From positions 62,001-126,000 of the forward strand of contig LWTK01000105.1 in the NCBI GenBank assembly GCA_003326205.1: 64,000 nt of DNA, in the 5' to 3' direction. The stretch comes from Nostoc sp. ATCC 43529 (GTDB lineage: Bacteria > Cyanobacteriota > Cyanobacteriia > Cyanobacteriales > Nostocaceae). A model generated the notes under the pieces. It had not been told where the DNA came from and made no database searches. It worked only from the letters and a program-made list of their open reading frames with translations. Both the position numbers and the translations under genes were made by a program. Below, piece by piece: positions 28,821-37,146 of this stretch (its first letter is position 1; each line of letters begins with the position of its first letter).

Positions 28821-29291
28821 TCAAGAGTTTTTTTGCCGAGTTTCTCGCCAAACTGCCACCATTCGTCCCCAATTAGTGCCAAATTCACCCAAACCCAGCA
28901 GACTTCCGGCTCTTTCTTCGTCCCAAGAGGCAGAGAGAACGCCATAAGTTATCCCTAAAACCCCCAAACCAAATAATCCCATGTTTACCAATAACACGGC
29001 AATGGGAGCTAGTTTGACGTTGGCGTAGGTGGCAAGCAGATAGCTCGCAATCAAGGTGCTAATGCCCAAAGCTGTTGGTACACCACAAAACACAGCTACC
29101 CGCCGAACCATCCGCTGGCTGACTACTTTCGGAATCGCCATTTCTTCTTTGGTGTAAGGCGGCTTCCTATCAGGTTGGTTGCTGCTTTTTTGTGGCGTTG
29201 CTGCTGGTTTAGGTTGAGCTTTTACGGGTTTTTGGCGCTTTTTGTTTGGTTCAAAAGGCAAGCGATTGCGTTCTGATTCTTCAGCAGACAT
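28821..29291 (-). CDS. PAM68 family photosystem II assembly protein
   Basis: A 156-residue membrane protein with a Lys/Pro/Gln-rich soluble N-terminus (about 1-55) and two membrane helices (about 72-95 and 101-122), then the conserved SASWDEERAGSLLGLGEFGTNWG. This matches PAM68, which assists photosystem II assembly, notably CP47 insertion, near the ribosome. It lies 12 bases downstream of rpsO and is probably co-transcribed with it. Confidence 0.88.
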   Translation of the reverse strand: MSAEESERNRLPFEPNKKRQKPVKAQPKPAATPQKSSNQPDRKPPYTKEEMAIPKVVSQRMVRRVAVFCGVPTALGISTLIASYLLATYANVKLAPIAVLLVNMGLFGLGVLGITYGVLSASWDEERAGSLLGLGEFGTNWGRMVAVWRETRQKNS

Positions 29292-29303
29292 AAGCGATCG
29301 CCT

Positions 29304-29573
29304 CTAACCCCGAATACCGAGACGAGCGATCAAAGCTAGATATTTTTCGCGATTTTCCTTCTGGATGTAAGCTAGAAGACGCTTGCGTTGACCAATCAGC
29401 TTCAACAGTCCCCGCCGGGAAGAATGGTCTTTTTTATTTGCCTGGAGATGTTCGCTGAGGCGGTTGATCCGCTCAGTTAGCATGGCAACTTGAACATCGG
29501 CTGAACCAGTGTCGGTTTCGTGAACTTGGTAGTTGGAAATTATTTCTTGTTTCCGCAGTTGCGTCAGAGCCAT
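29304..29573 (-). CDS. rpsO: 30S ribosomal protein S15
   Basis: An 89-residue protein with the S15 signature: YQVHETDTGSADVQVAMLTE, INRLSEHLQANKKDHSSRR and GLLKLIGQRKRLLAYIQ. S15 binds 16S rRNA helices 20-22 and nucleates assembly of the 30S platform. Full length and typical in every respect. It leads a two-gene unit with PAM68. Confidence 0.97.
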   Translation of the reverse strand: MALTQLRKQEIISNYQVHETDTGSADVQVAMLTERINRLSEHLQANKKDHSSRRGLLKLIGQRKRLLAYIQKENREKYLALIARLGIRG

Positions 29574-30241
29574 GATCTAATTTTTAGTTTTTCAATAAAT
29601 GTATGCAGCAGTCTCCCATAATATCACAGCCATTAAGGGGATGTAGAGTCATCTAGGTTGAAAATAGCCTTGACTGTTGACTGATGACTGGGAAAAAATA
29701 TTTTCATACCTTGGTTGTGGGATTTTTTGGCGATCGACCGAAGAACAAAAAATACAATCCCCTAAATTTATTTATACCCTCGCTTCAGTGCCTGTAAATC
29801 AACTAGTGCTTTAAAGTACTTCACGGGTTATTTACAGGACTTATGCAAAAGATGACGAAAGTAGCGGTAATACCCTGCGGGTTCGCTCTTAGCGTTCTCG
29901 CAGAGTAGCCCCTGTGCGTCTACATGAATTACCGCAACGCTTGAATAAGGTTTTCAGTCACAGATTGCGTAAGTCCTGATTTAATTACAACGTATCTTAA
30001 GTAACAGTTTCACCAATGGTTCGCCTGCTTGATTAGGTAAGTATAAATAAATTAAAGTTCATACCTGAGGTTTTAGCTTTTTGGTACTAGTTTTCAGGCA
30101 CAAAGCCACTTCTGTTTATTTGTACCCACTTAGTTGAAAGCTAAAAAAATGCTTAAAACATTACACTAACACCTAAATAAGCGATTGAAAAAATGAGAAA
30201 ATTAGGGGAAAGTTAGCAAAAACAGGTTAATAACTAGCGAC
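29574..30241. other. Intergenic region holding a MITE copy
   Basis: Between rpsO and the HTH-AAA gene, transcribed divergently. Apart from the 144-base MITE at 29835-29978, it contains AT-rich DNA with a short GTGCTTTAAAGTACTTCACG palindrome near 29810. No gene seen. Confidence 0.5.
29835..29978. mobile_element. 144-base MITE, copy 1 (CAGGACTTA...TAAGTCCTG)
   Basis: Ends CAGGACTTATGCAA and TTGCGTAAGTCCTG are inverted repeats. It is flanked on both sides by ATTTA (29830-29834 and 29979-29983), read as a 5-base target duplication. It differs from the copy at 31742-31885 at about 8 of 144 positions and has the same length. No coding capacity. Confidence 0.85.
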
Positions 30242-31660
30242 ATGAAACCACAAAAAAGCACGCGGAGCCGGGGTGTTGTGCTGAGTTCTGTCGGGTTAAA
30301 GCGTTTACAGGCAGCGATTTTGGCTATGGAGGTAGCAGAAAATTATGGCCAGCGTTTGACTCTAGATAAGTTGGGCGAACGCATGAATATCTCCACAAAA
30401 ACATTGAGCAGATTGTTATCCCTGGATACGGGTGTAGACCAAAAGACTTTAAAACTTTGTTTTAGCGCTTTTAATCTAGAATTAAACCCACAAGATTATA
30501 CAATTCTCAACGAAGCAGATAAGGTTCAAGCTTCACAATTACTTTCATTGAATTCACATAAACAAAAAACAGATTTATATCAAAGTTTAGTTCTTGATTC
30601 TTTTGTTAACGAACAGGCTGACCAATTTGAAAGTTTTTGGCCATACCCAGATGGGCCTGTACCTCTGGATTCACCTCTGTATATTGAACGTCCGCCTCTT
30701 GAAGAATTAGTTTATCGGGAGATAATTCAACCAGGCTGCGTGATTCGGATTAAAGCACCCAGACAGATGGGTAAGAGTTCTCTGGTGCTGCGGTTGTTAG
30801 CCTTTGCACAAAAGCAAGGGTATCGGACAGCAAATTTGAATTGCTACCAGATCGATTCTGAGTCTTTGACTAACTTAAACAAGTTGTTGCGCGGTTTTTG
30901 CTGGCATATTGCTAGAGAGTTAGGCATAGATCCCAACTTGAATGAAATGTGGGATGAAGAAATTGGCTGTAAGTTGAGTTCCAGTTTTTATTTGCAAAGC
31001 TATTTGCTCAAGCAAATTTCCAGTCCAATAGTTTTAGTCTTAAATGAAGTTGACCGCTTTTTTGAATATCCTCACATTGCTCAAGAATTTTTTGCATTAT
31101 TGCGTTCGTGGTGTGAGGAAGCACAACAAAATCCCAATTGGCAGAAGTTGAAATTAGTGGTGGTTTATTCTACAGAAGAGTATGCCACCCTAGATATTAA
31201 CCGCTCTCCGTTCAATATTGGACTACCTATCCGGCTTGGACAATTTACTCAACAACAGATAGAAGATTTAGCTAGACGACACGGTTTAAAGTGGAATTCT
31301 AGCAAAGAATCCAACCAACTGATGTCATTTGTAGGCGGTCATCCAGCATTAATTCGGATTTCGCTATATTTTCTTTGTTCGCAAGAAATGACTCTAGAAG
31401 AGTTGATGAAAGAAGCGATCGCCAATGGTGGCATTTACCGCTATCATCTATGGCGACTGTGGTTACAACTACAAGAAAAACCGACTTTAGCAAAGACTTA
31501 TGCTCAATTGGTGAAATCGCAGCGAAGCACTCATGTCAATCCAATTGAGACATATAAACTTGATAGTTTAGGCTTGATTCGTTTTGAGGGCGATCGCATT
31601 TTACCAAGTTGCGAACTCTACCGCGCTTATTTTGGCAAACAGCTATCAAAAATTGTTTAA
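30242..31660 (+). CDS. HTH plus AAA-like (AAA_35-type) ATPase
   Basis: A 472-residue cytosolic protein with an N-terminal helix-turn-helix-like segment (about residues 15-95, LTLDKLGERMNISTKTLSRL) and an AAA-like ATPase domain. The P-loop is RQMGKSS (about 174-180) and the Walker B-like strand is SPIVLVLNEVDRFF. A winged-helix-like C-terminal part follows. These cyanobacterial AAA_35 proteins resemble STAND-type signalling ATPases and often carry WD40 or other sensor domains; this one has none. The next gene downstream encodes a related ATPase with WD40 repeats. The DNA or protein target is unknown. Confidence 0.82.
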   Translation: MKPQKSTRSRGVVLSSVGLKRLQAAILAMEVAENYGQRLTLDKLGERMNISTKTLSRLLSLDTGVDQKTLKLCFSAFNLELNPQDYTILNEADKVQASQLLSLNSHKQKTDLYQSLVLDSFVNEQADQFESFWPYPDGPVPLDSPLYIERPPLEELVYREIIQPGCVIRIKAPRQMGKSSLVLRLLAFAQKQGYRTANLNCYQIDSESLTNLNKLLRGFCWHIARELGIDPNLNEMWDEEIGCKLSSSFYLQSYLLKQISSPIVLVLNEVDRFFEYPHIAQEFFALLRSWCEEAQQNPNWQKLKLVVVYSTEEYATLDINRSPFNIGLPIRLGQFTQQQIEDLARRHGLKWNSSKESNQLMSFVGGHPALIRISLYFLCSQEMTLEELMKEAIANGGIYRYHLWRLWLQLQEKPTLAKTYAQLVKSQRSTHVNPIETYKLDSLGLIRFEGDRILPSCELYRAYFGKQLSKIV

Positions 31661-32231
31661 AGTCGAAATTACTGGTAATTCAGCATAAATTTCCAAATTA
31701 ATTTTAATTTGCTTTGTTTAAGGAATTTTCCTTGAATAATTCAGGACTTACGCAAAAGATAACGAAAGTAGCGGTAATACCCTGCGGGTTCGCTCTTAGC
31801 GTTCTCGCAGAGTAGCCGCTGTGCGTCTACATGAATTACCGCAACGCAAGAATAAGATTTTCACTCACATATTGCGTAAGTCCTGTAATTGTCAATATTA
31901 TTTTACTTTTTTGAGCAAAATCTCAGGACAGTTAAGACACTTAAGCAGACTGTTAATACTAATTTGAAATAAATAACGGACAGTTAAGACAGTTAAGACA
32001 GTTAAACAAAAAATCAGCGGATTATATACTTATAAAGGTGATACAATCCAATTTGAATAAAAGCTGTAAACTTTAATATGTTTACTTATAAGAAAGTATC
32101 TATACCAATCTAAAATCATTGGTGATAAACAAGATACCCGATTTATTTAAGAAGTCGGGTATCTTGGATTTGTAACAATGGCAAATCAAATAGAATTTGC
32201 AGTTAATCTATTTTTGTAGTCGCATTTTGAT
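31661..32231. other. Intergenic region with MITE, GACAGTTAA repeats and hairpin
   Basis: Holds the second 144-base MITE (31742-31885), direct repeats of GACAGTTAAGACA at about 31929-32003, and the hairpin AAGATACCCGATTTATT/AAGAAGTCGGGTATCTT at about 32131-32165. The hairpin sits 66 bases before the next start codon and has a sister copy at 59121-59153. Confidence 0.65.
31742..31885. mobile_element. 144-base MITE, copy 2
   Basis: Ends CAGGACTTACGCAA and TTGCGTAAGTCCTG are inverted repeats. It is flanked by TAATT on both sides (31737-31741 and 31886-31890), a second independent 5-base target duplication. Same orientation as copy 1; together they bracket the HTH-AAA gene. Confidence 0.85.
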
Positions 32232-35200
32232 ATGAGATACCAAGTAGGGGGGAGTCTTCGTAGTGACGATCCCACATATGTTATCCGTCAGGCAGACGAG
32301 AAACTGTATACGAGCTTAAAAGCTGGGGATTTTTGTTACGTCTTAAACTGTCGGCAGATGGGCAAATCGTCTTTACTACAGCGCACAAGTTATCGCCTCA
32401 AACAAGAAGGTTATAGCTGTGTTTACTTGGATATGACCCGTTTGGGTAGTGAAGATACTACACCGGAACAATGGTACAAAGGTGTGACGATCAGTTTGTT
32501 CTACAGCTTAAATCTGGGAAAACAAGTGAATTTTAAGGAATGGTGGAACACGCAATCAGGCATTTCCTCGGTGCAAAAATTACACCAATTTGTAGAAGAA
32601 TTATTACTCCCAACTCTTCAAAAACAATCTCAGAATAATGGTAAAAACGGAGGAATAATTATCTTTATTGATGAAATTGATAGTTTGTTGAGTTTAAATT
32701 TTCCCGTCAACGATTTTTTTGCGTGGATTCGTCATTGTTACAATCAACAGGCATCTAATCCGAATTTTCAACGCTTAGGGTTTGCACTATTTGGAGTAGC
32801 CAGTCCATCTGATTTAATAGCAGATAAACGCCGAACACCTTTTAATATTGGGACAGCCATCGAGTTACAAGGCTTTAAATTACATGAAGCCACACCATTA
32901 CTCAAAGGGCTAGAGGAAATTATCAGCCAACCACAAGCAATACTCCGAGAAATCATCCATTGGACGGGAGGACAGCCGTTTTTAACCCAAAAACTCTGCC
33001 AACTAGTTGCCCAGACTGCCTTGAACACATCTTACGGAACAATTTCATTACTTCCAGGAACTGAAGAATTTTGGGTAGAACAACTAGTGCGATCGCAGAT
33101 TATCGAACATTGGGAAACCAAAGACGAACCAGAACACCTGCGGACAATTCGCGATCGCTTACTTTTTCACGAACACCGAGCCGGAAGATTACTTGGGCTT
33201 TACCAAAGAGTGCTGCAAGCAGAAGATGAGGAGGACGCGGGGACACGGGAACGCGGGGACACAAAGACAAGTAATTCTTTGCGTTCCCGTATCTCCGATT
33301 CTCCGCCTCCTCTTCCCTCTGTCTCCGCGGATGATAGTTTAGAACAAACGGAACTTTTGTTGTCTGGTTTAGTTGAGAAACGCAACGGCTATCTCAAAAT
33401 TAAAAATCCCATTTATCGCAATGTTTTCAATACCCAATGGGTACTCAGGCACTTAGACAACCTCCGTCCTTACTCGCAAACATTTAACGCCTGGGTAGCA
33501 TCGGCTTATAAAGATGAATCACGTCTGTTGCGAGGACAAGCTCTCAGAGATACTCAAAATTGGCTCCACGGGAAAAGTCTGAGCGATTTAGATTACCAAT
33601 TTTTAGCTGCTAGTCAAGAATACGAACGCAAAGCAGTACAAACGGCATTAGAAGCAGCACGAGCTAAAGAAGTAGAAGCAAGACTAGCACAAGAGAGAAA
33701 AACTGCAAAATTGCAAAGATTTTTCCTAATTACAGTAGCTATTGGGTTACTTGTCTCTAGCACATTAGGAATAGGAAGTTTCATTTTGTACCGCCAAACT
33801 CTCAAAAGCGCATATCAAGCAAAAAGCAGCGAAATACGAGCGCTTGTATCTTCTTCAGAGGGACTGTTTGCTTCAAATCGCCGACTAGATGCCCTCATAC
33901 AAGCAATCAAAGCCAAGCGTAAACTAGAAAAACTAGATAAACCAAACGCACAGATTCAGCGTCAGGTGAATAACGTACTGCAACAAGCAGTTTATGGAGC
34001 AGATGAGTACAACCATTTCTCCGGTCACACAGCAGCTGTTTTGGCAGTAGATATCAGTCCTGACAGTTCTTTAATTGCCTCAGCCAGTATAGATCAAACA
34101 ATCAAGCTTTGGCGACGAGATGGTACACAAGTTGCAACTCTCAAAGGCCATAAAGGAGCAGTCAGAGCGATCGCTTTTAGTCCTGACGGTCAGATGTTGG
34201 CGTCGGCGGGTGAAGATGGCATCATTAAACTCTGGAAGCGAGATGGCACTCTGCTTAACAGTTTCAAAGCTCACACTGCTTCAATTTGGGGAGTAGCGTT
34301 TAGTCCCGATGGTCAATTCCTGGCTTCTGGTGGTTGGGACAGAACTGTAAAACTTTGGAAGCCAGATGGTATCTTGCTCAACACCTTTCAAGGTTACGAA
34401 ACGGCGTTTTTTGGAGTCACCTTCAGTCCTGATGGTCAAATCGTTGCAGCTGGCAATCTGGACGGGACTGTAAAACTGTGGAAACGAAACGCTTCTGGCT
34501 GGCAAAGCGCCAAACCTCTACAAACTCTTTTAGGTCACAATGCTTGGGTTCTGAAAGTAGCTTTTACCCCTGATGGACAGACGATTGTTTCAGGCAGTGA
34601 AGACAAAACTATCAAACTCTGGAAGCGAGACAGTAAAAATAGCAGCTACCGCGAGTATAAAACTCTTAAGGGTCATACTGCGGGAATTTGGGGAGTAGCC
34701 TTAAGTGCCGATGGTCAAACTATTGCCTCTGCCAGTCTTGACAAAACAATTAAACTTTGGAACATTGACGGTACAGAACTGAGGACGCTCAGAGGACACA
34801 GTGCTTCAGTTTGGGGAGTGAGTTTTAGTCCTGATAACAGCTTTATTGCTTCGGCAGGTACAGAAAACGTTGTCAGGCTGTGGCAGAAGGAGAATCCATT
34901 CCAGAAAAGTATGATTGCTCATGAAGCCGGGATTTGGTCGATAGCGATCGCTCCCGACAGTTCCACCATCGCCACAGCTAGCCACGACAACCCTGTTAAA
35001 TTTTGGAGTCGTCAAGGCAAATTGCTCAAAACTTTCACTCAACCTAGCAGCGTAATAGTTGAAGTTTCATTCAGTGAAGATGGCAAATTAATTGTCCTTC
35101 GCTCCTACGATGATACGGTAAAACTCAAAAAGCCAGACGGCAGTTTAGTTGCGACTTACAAAAATACTGTTACCAAACTCTTAGCAGCAGCATTAAGTCC

Positions 35201-35927
35201 CGACGGTCAAACCATCGCAATGGGAAATGTGGAAAAGATTGTCCAGATCTGGAAACGCCATCAGCCCGCACCGCAGAGAATCAAAGGACATGAAGCCGAA
35301 GTTTGGGAAGTCGCATTTAGTCCAGATGGTCGCCTCATAGCCTCAGTCAGTGGTGATGGTACTGCTAAGCTGTGGACGTTGGACGGCAAGTTGTTCAAAA
35401 CCCTTGTAGGACACACTGCGGCAGTTTGGAGAGTCGCCTTTAGCCAAGACAGTAAAATGGTGGCTACTGGAAGTGGTGACAATAGCGTTAAGTTGTGGAC
35501 TATTGATGGTGAGCCAGCGCTGAAGACGGGTTTCCCGTCGCAGGCGACTGGCGAACCCCGAAGGGGCAAGTTGCTGCAAACACTCAAAGGTCACACAGCC
35601 GCAGTTTGGGGAGTTGCCTTTAGTCCCGACAGAAAAATAGTTGCTTCTGGCAGTGTAGATAGTACAGTCAAACTTTGGAAGGTTGATGGTACACAACTGA
35701 CTACCCTCAGAGGACATAGCGCAGCCATTAGGAAAATTGCCATTAGCCGCGATGGAACAATGCTTGCTTCAGGAGGTGATGACAACACACTAATTCTGTG
35801 GAATTTACAACGAATTCTCAACCTAGATGCACCGACTTATGCTTGCACTTTGGTGCGGGATTATTTGAAAACGAATATAGCAGTAGAACAAAGCGATCGC
35901 TCCCTTTGCGAACCGGAAGTCTCTTAG
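32232..35927 (+). CDS. AAA-like ATPase, membrane helix and 14 WD40 repeats
   Basis: A 1231-residue STAND-like signalling protein. The N-terminal AAA_35 domain (about 1-330) has P-loop NCRQMGKSSLLQ and Walker B GIIIFIDEIDSLL. A linker and a coiled region follow, then one membrane helix (about 498-520, FLITVAIGLLVSSTLGIGSF). A C-terminal array of 14 WD40 repeats (about 594-1200) probably forms two seven-bladed propellers; repeats 9 and 10 are degenerate (VKLKK in place of VKLW, GH lost). Two segments, about residues 333-367 and 1094-1112, are encoded by dispersed repeats. The neighbour upstream is a related ATPase; the gene ends 5 bases from a convergent permease gene. The ligand is unknown. 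Confidence 0.87.
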   Translation: MRYQVGGSLRSDDPTYVIRQADEKLYTSLKAGDFCYVLNCRQMGKSSLLQRTSYRLKQEGYSCVYLDMTRLGSEDTTPEQWYKGVTISLFYSLNLGKQVNFKEWWNTQSGISSVQKLHQFVEELLLPTLQKQSQNNGKNGGIIIFIDEIDSLLSLNFPVNDFFAWIRHCYNQQASNPNFQRLGFALFGVASPSDLIADKRRTPFNIGTAIELQGFKLHEATPLLKGLEEIISQPQAILREIIHWTGGQPFLTQKLCQLVAQTALNTSYGTISLLPGTEEFWVEQLVRSQIIEHWETKDEPEHLRTIRDRLLFHEHRAGRLLGLYQRVLQAEDEEDAGTRERGDTKTSNSLRSRISDSPPPLPSVSADDSLEQTELLLSGLVEKRNGYLKIKNPIYRNVFNTQWVLRHLDNLRPYSQTFNAWVASAYKDESRLLRGQALRDTQNWLHGKSLSDLDYQFLAASQEYERKAVQTALEAARAKEVEARLAQERKTAKLQRFFLITVAIGLLVSSTLGIGSFILYRQTLKSAYQAKSSEIRALVSSSEGLFASNRRLDALIQAIKAKRKLEKLDKPNAQIQRQVNNVLQQAVYGADEYNHFSGHTAAVLAVDISPDSSLIASASIDQTIKLWRRDGTQVATLKGHKGAVRAIAFSPDGQMLASAGEDGIIKLWKRDGTLLNSFKAHTASIWGVAFSPDGQFLASGGWDRTVKLWKPDGILLNTFQGYETAFFGVTFSPDGQIVAAGNLDGTVKLWKRNASGWQSAKPLQTLLGHNAWVLKVAFTPDGQTIVSGSEDKTIKLWKRDSKNSSYREYKTLKGHTAGIWGVALSADGQTIASASLDKTIKLWNIDGTELRTLRGHSASVWGVSFSPDNSFIASAGTENVVRLWQKENPFQKSMIAHEAGIWSIAIAPDSSTIATASHDNPVKFWSRQGKLLKTFTQPSSVIVEVSFSEDGKLIVLRSYDDTVKLKKPDGSLVATYKNTVTKLLAAALSPDGQTIAMGNVEKIVQIWKRHQPAPQRIKGHEAEVWEVAFSPDGRLIASVSGDGTAKLWTLDGKLFKTLVGHTAAVWRVAFSQDSKMVATGSGDNSVKLWTIDGEPALKTGFPSQATGEPRRGKLLQTLKGHTAAVWGVAFSPDRKIVASGSVDSTVKLWKVDGTQLTTLRGHSAAIRKIAISRDGTMLASGGDDNTLILWNLQRILNLDAPTYACTLVRDYLKTNIAVEQSDRSLCEPEVS
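33231..33332. repeat. Dispersed palindromic repeat inserted in frame in the AAA-WD40 gene
   Basis: GACGCGGGGACACGGGAACGC followed by GCGTTCCCGTATCTCC forms an imperfect inverted repeat (exact arms ACGGGAACGC / GCGTTCCCGT) of the type found in non-coding DNA at about 63013. It adds about 32 Arg/Ser/Pro-rich residues between the ATPase domain and the SGLVEKRNGYLKI motif. Confidence 0.7.
35511..35567. repeat. 57-base repeat inserted between two WD40 blades
   Basis: The segment GCGCTGAAGACGGGTTTCCC and the following bases to GAACCCCGAAGGGGC carry palindromic arms ACGGGTTTCCCGT and CCCCGAAGGGG. It splits the IDG/KLLQTL junction between blades 12 and 13, a position where other blades read directly DGKLFKTL, and adds 19 residues without a frame change. 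Confidence 0.72.
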
Positions 35928-35932
35928 ATGCT

Positions 35933-36703
35933 TCACCTGATTAATTGTGCAGCGGAATTAAAAAATTGACGACACAATCCCTTAGTTAATAAGACTGTTG
36001 TCAGTAAGTTAGCAAAAGCAACCAAGAACGTAATTAAAATTTCGTAGGACACAGCATCCAGAGGTTTGACACCAGCTAGTAACTGACCTGTGGTAATTCC
36101 TGGTATTGCCACCATACCTATAAGTATCATTTGATTGAGAGTTGGTATCAGTGCTGCCCTAATGGCGTCTTTGCGGTACTGGGTGAGTGCTTGCTCTGGA
36201 GTTGCGCCTAAGCTCAAGTGGGTTTCTATTTCTAAATGGCTGGAATTAATGGTGCTGACAAGGCGTTCCCCGGCGATCGCTGCTGCGTTCATGGCATTAC
36301 CTATGACTATCCCTGCTAAGGGAATCACATACTGTGGTTCATACCATCTGTTTGGTTGAAGAATTAAGAAGTTAGTATAAAGCATTGTCAGGGCGGTACT
36401 AATAAAAATAGCACCCCACACCAAAGGCAATACATAAGGAATCTTTTGGCTGATGCGATTTCGTGCGACAATCGCCGTAATCGTCAGCATAATTGCTAAT
36501 ATTCCCAAAACTGCCCAACTATTGTCCAAAGCAAAGATGAAATCTAAAATGTATCCCAATACAAGTAGTTGTAATATGGTTCTTCCAGTAGCAAGGGCTA
36601 AGTTTAGCTCTAGTCCTAACTTTTCCCAGGTAGATACTCCAATGGCGATCGCCATTAATGCTAAAGCAATGCCTAAATCCACAAAATCCAGTTCGACCTG
36701 CAT
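35933..36703 (-). CDS. FetB/UPF0014 family ABC transporter permease
   Basis: A 256-residue integral membrane protein with about six to seven helices and the family motifs QLLVLGYILDFIF, TAIVARNRI, LIPTLNQMILIGMVAIPG and TTGQLLAGV. In Escherichia coli FetB pairs with the ATPase FetA in iron export and peroxide resistance; the family is also annotated YbbM. No FetA-like ATPase gene is adjacent, so its partner must be elsewhere. Its stop lies 5 bases from the convergent AAA-WD40 stop. Confidence 0.88.
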   Translation of the reverse strand: MQVELDFVDLGIALALMAIAIGVSTWEKLGLELNLALATGRTILQLLVLGYILDFIFALDNSWAVLGILAIMLTITAIVARNRISQKIPYVLPLVWGAIFISTALTMLYTNFLILQPNRWYEPQYVIPLAGIVIGNAMNAAAIAGERLVSTINSSHLEIETHLSLGATPEQALTQYRKDAIRAALIPTLNQMILIGMVAIPGITTGQLLAGVKPLDAVSYEILITFLVAFANLLTTVLLTKGLCRQFFNSAAQLIR

Positions 36704-37146
36704 GGGTTTTCTCTCTTTTGGTATTTTCTTTTCAAAGCAGCACCCACACGTGGAACTTTGATTCGATGTGTTGGCTCTTGGTTGATATATATCACTTTCA
36801 TCAATTCAAAATTCAAAATGGTACAACTTTAACATGACAAACACTTAGTAAGCTGTGGCGCATTTAACGCAGCACATCTTTTTGTGTTGGCTGTTGAGGG
36901 TTAACGGTTGACAGTTAACTGTAAGCGGTCAATAGCATGAGTCACTGTGCAATTTAAAAGCGTAATAGCTTATTACTATCTGTAAATTAAATGTGCAGTA
37001 GTTAGCTACACCACAATTTAAGCAAAAACCCTAATAGATGCTGAACTTGGGCGATAGTCTTTTAACAGCTTTTTGATTAACAATTCAATCAGCAAAAATA
37101 GACTCTCGAAGTGCATCCTTTGTATCTTCCGATAAAATAAAAACTC
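36704..37146. other. Divergent intergenic region, little structure
   Basis: About 440 AT-rich bases between the permease and aminotransferase genes. It contains a short GTTGACAGTTAACTGT stretch near 36910 related to repeats at 38310 and 40700. No gene and no clear promoter elements. Confidence 0.45.

Noticed and set aside
31924..32006. GACAGTTAAGACA direct repeats considered as a CRISPR or iteron array
   Set aside because: Units are short, irregularly spaced and without unique spacers; there are no cas or replication genes nearby.
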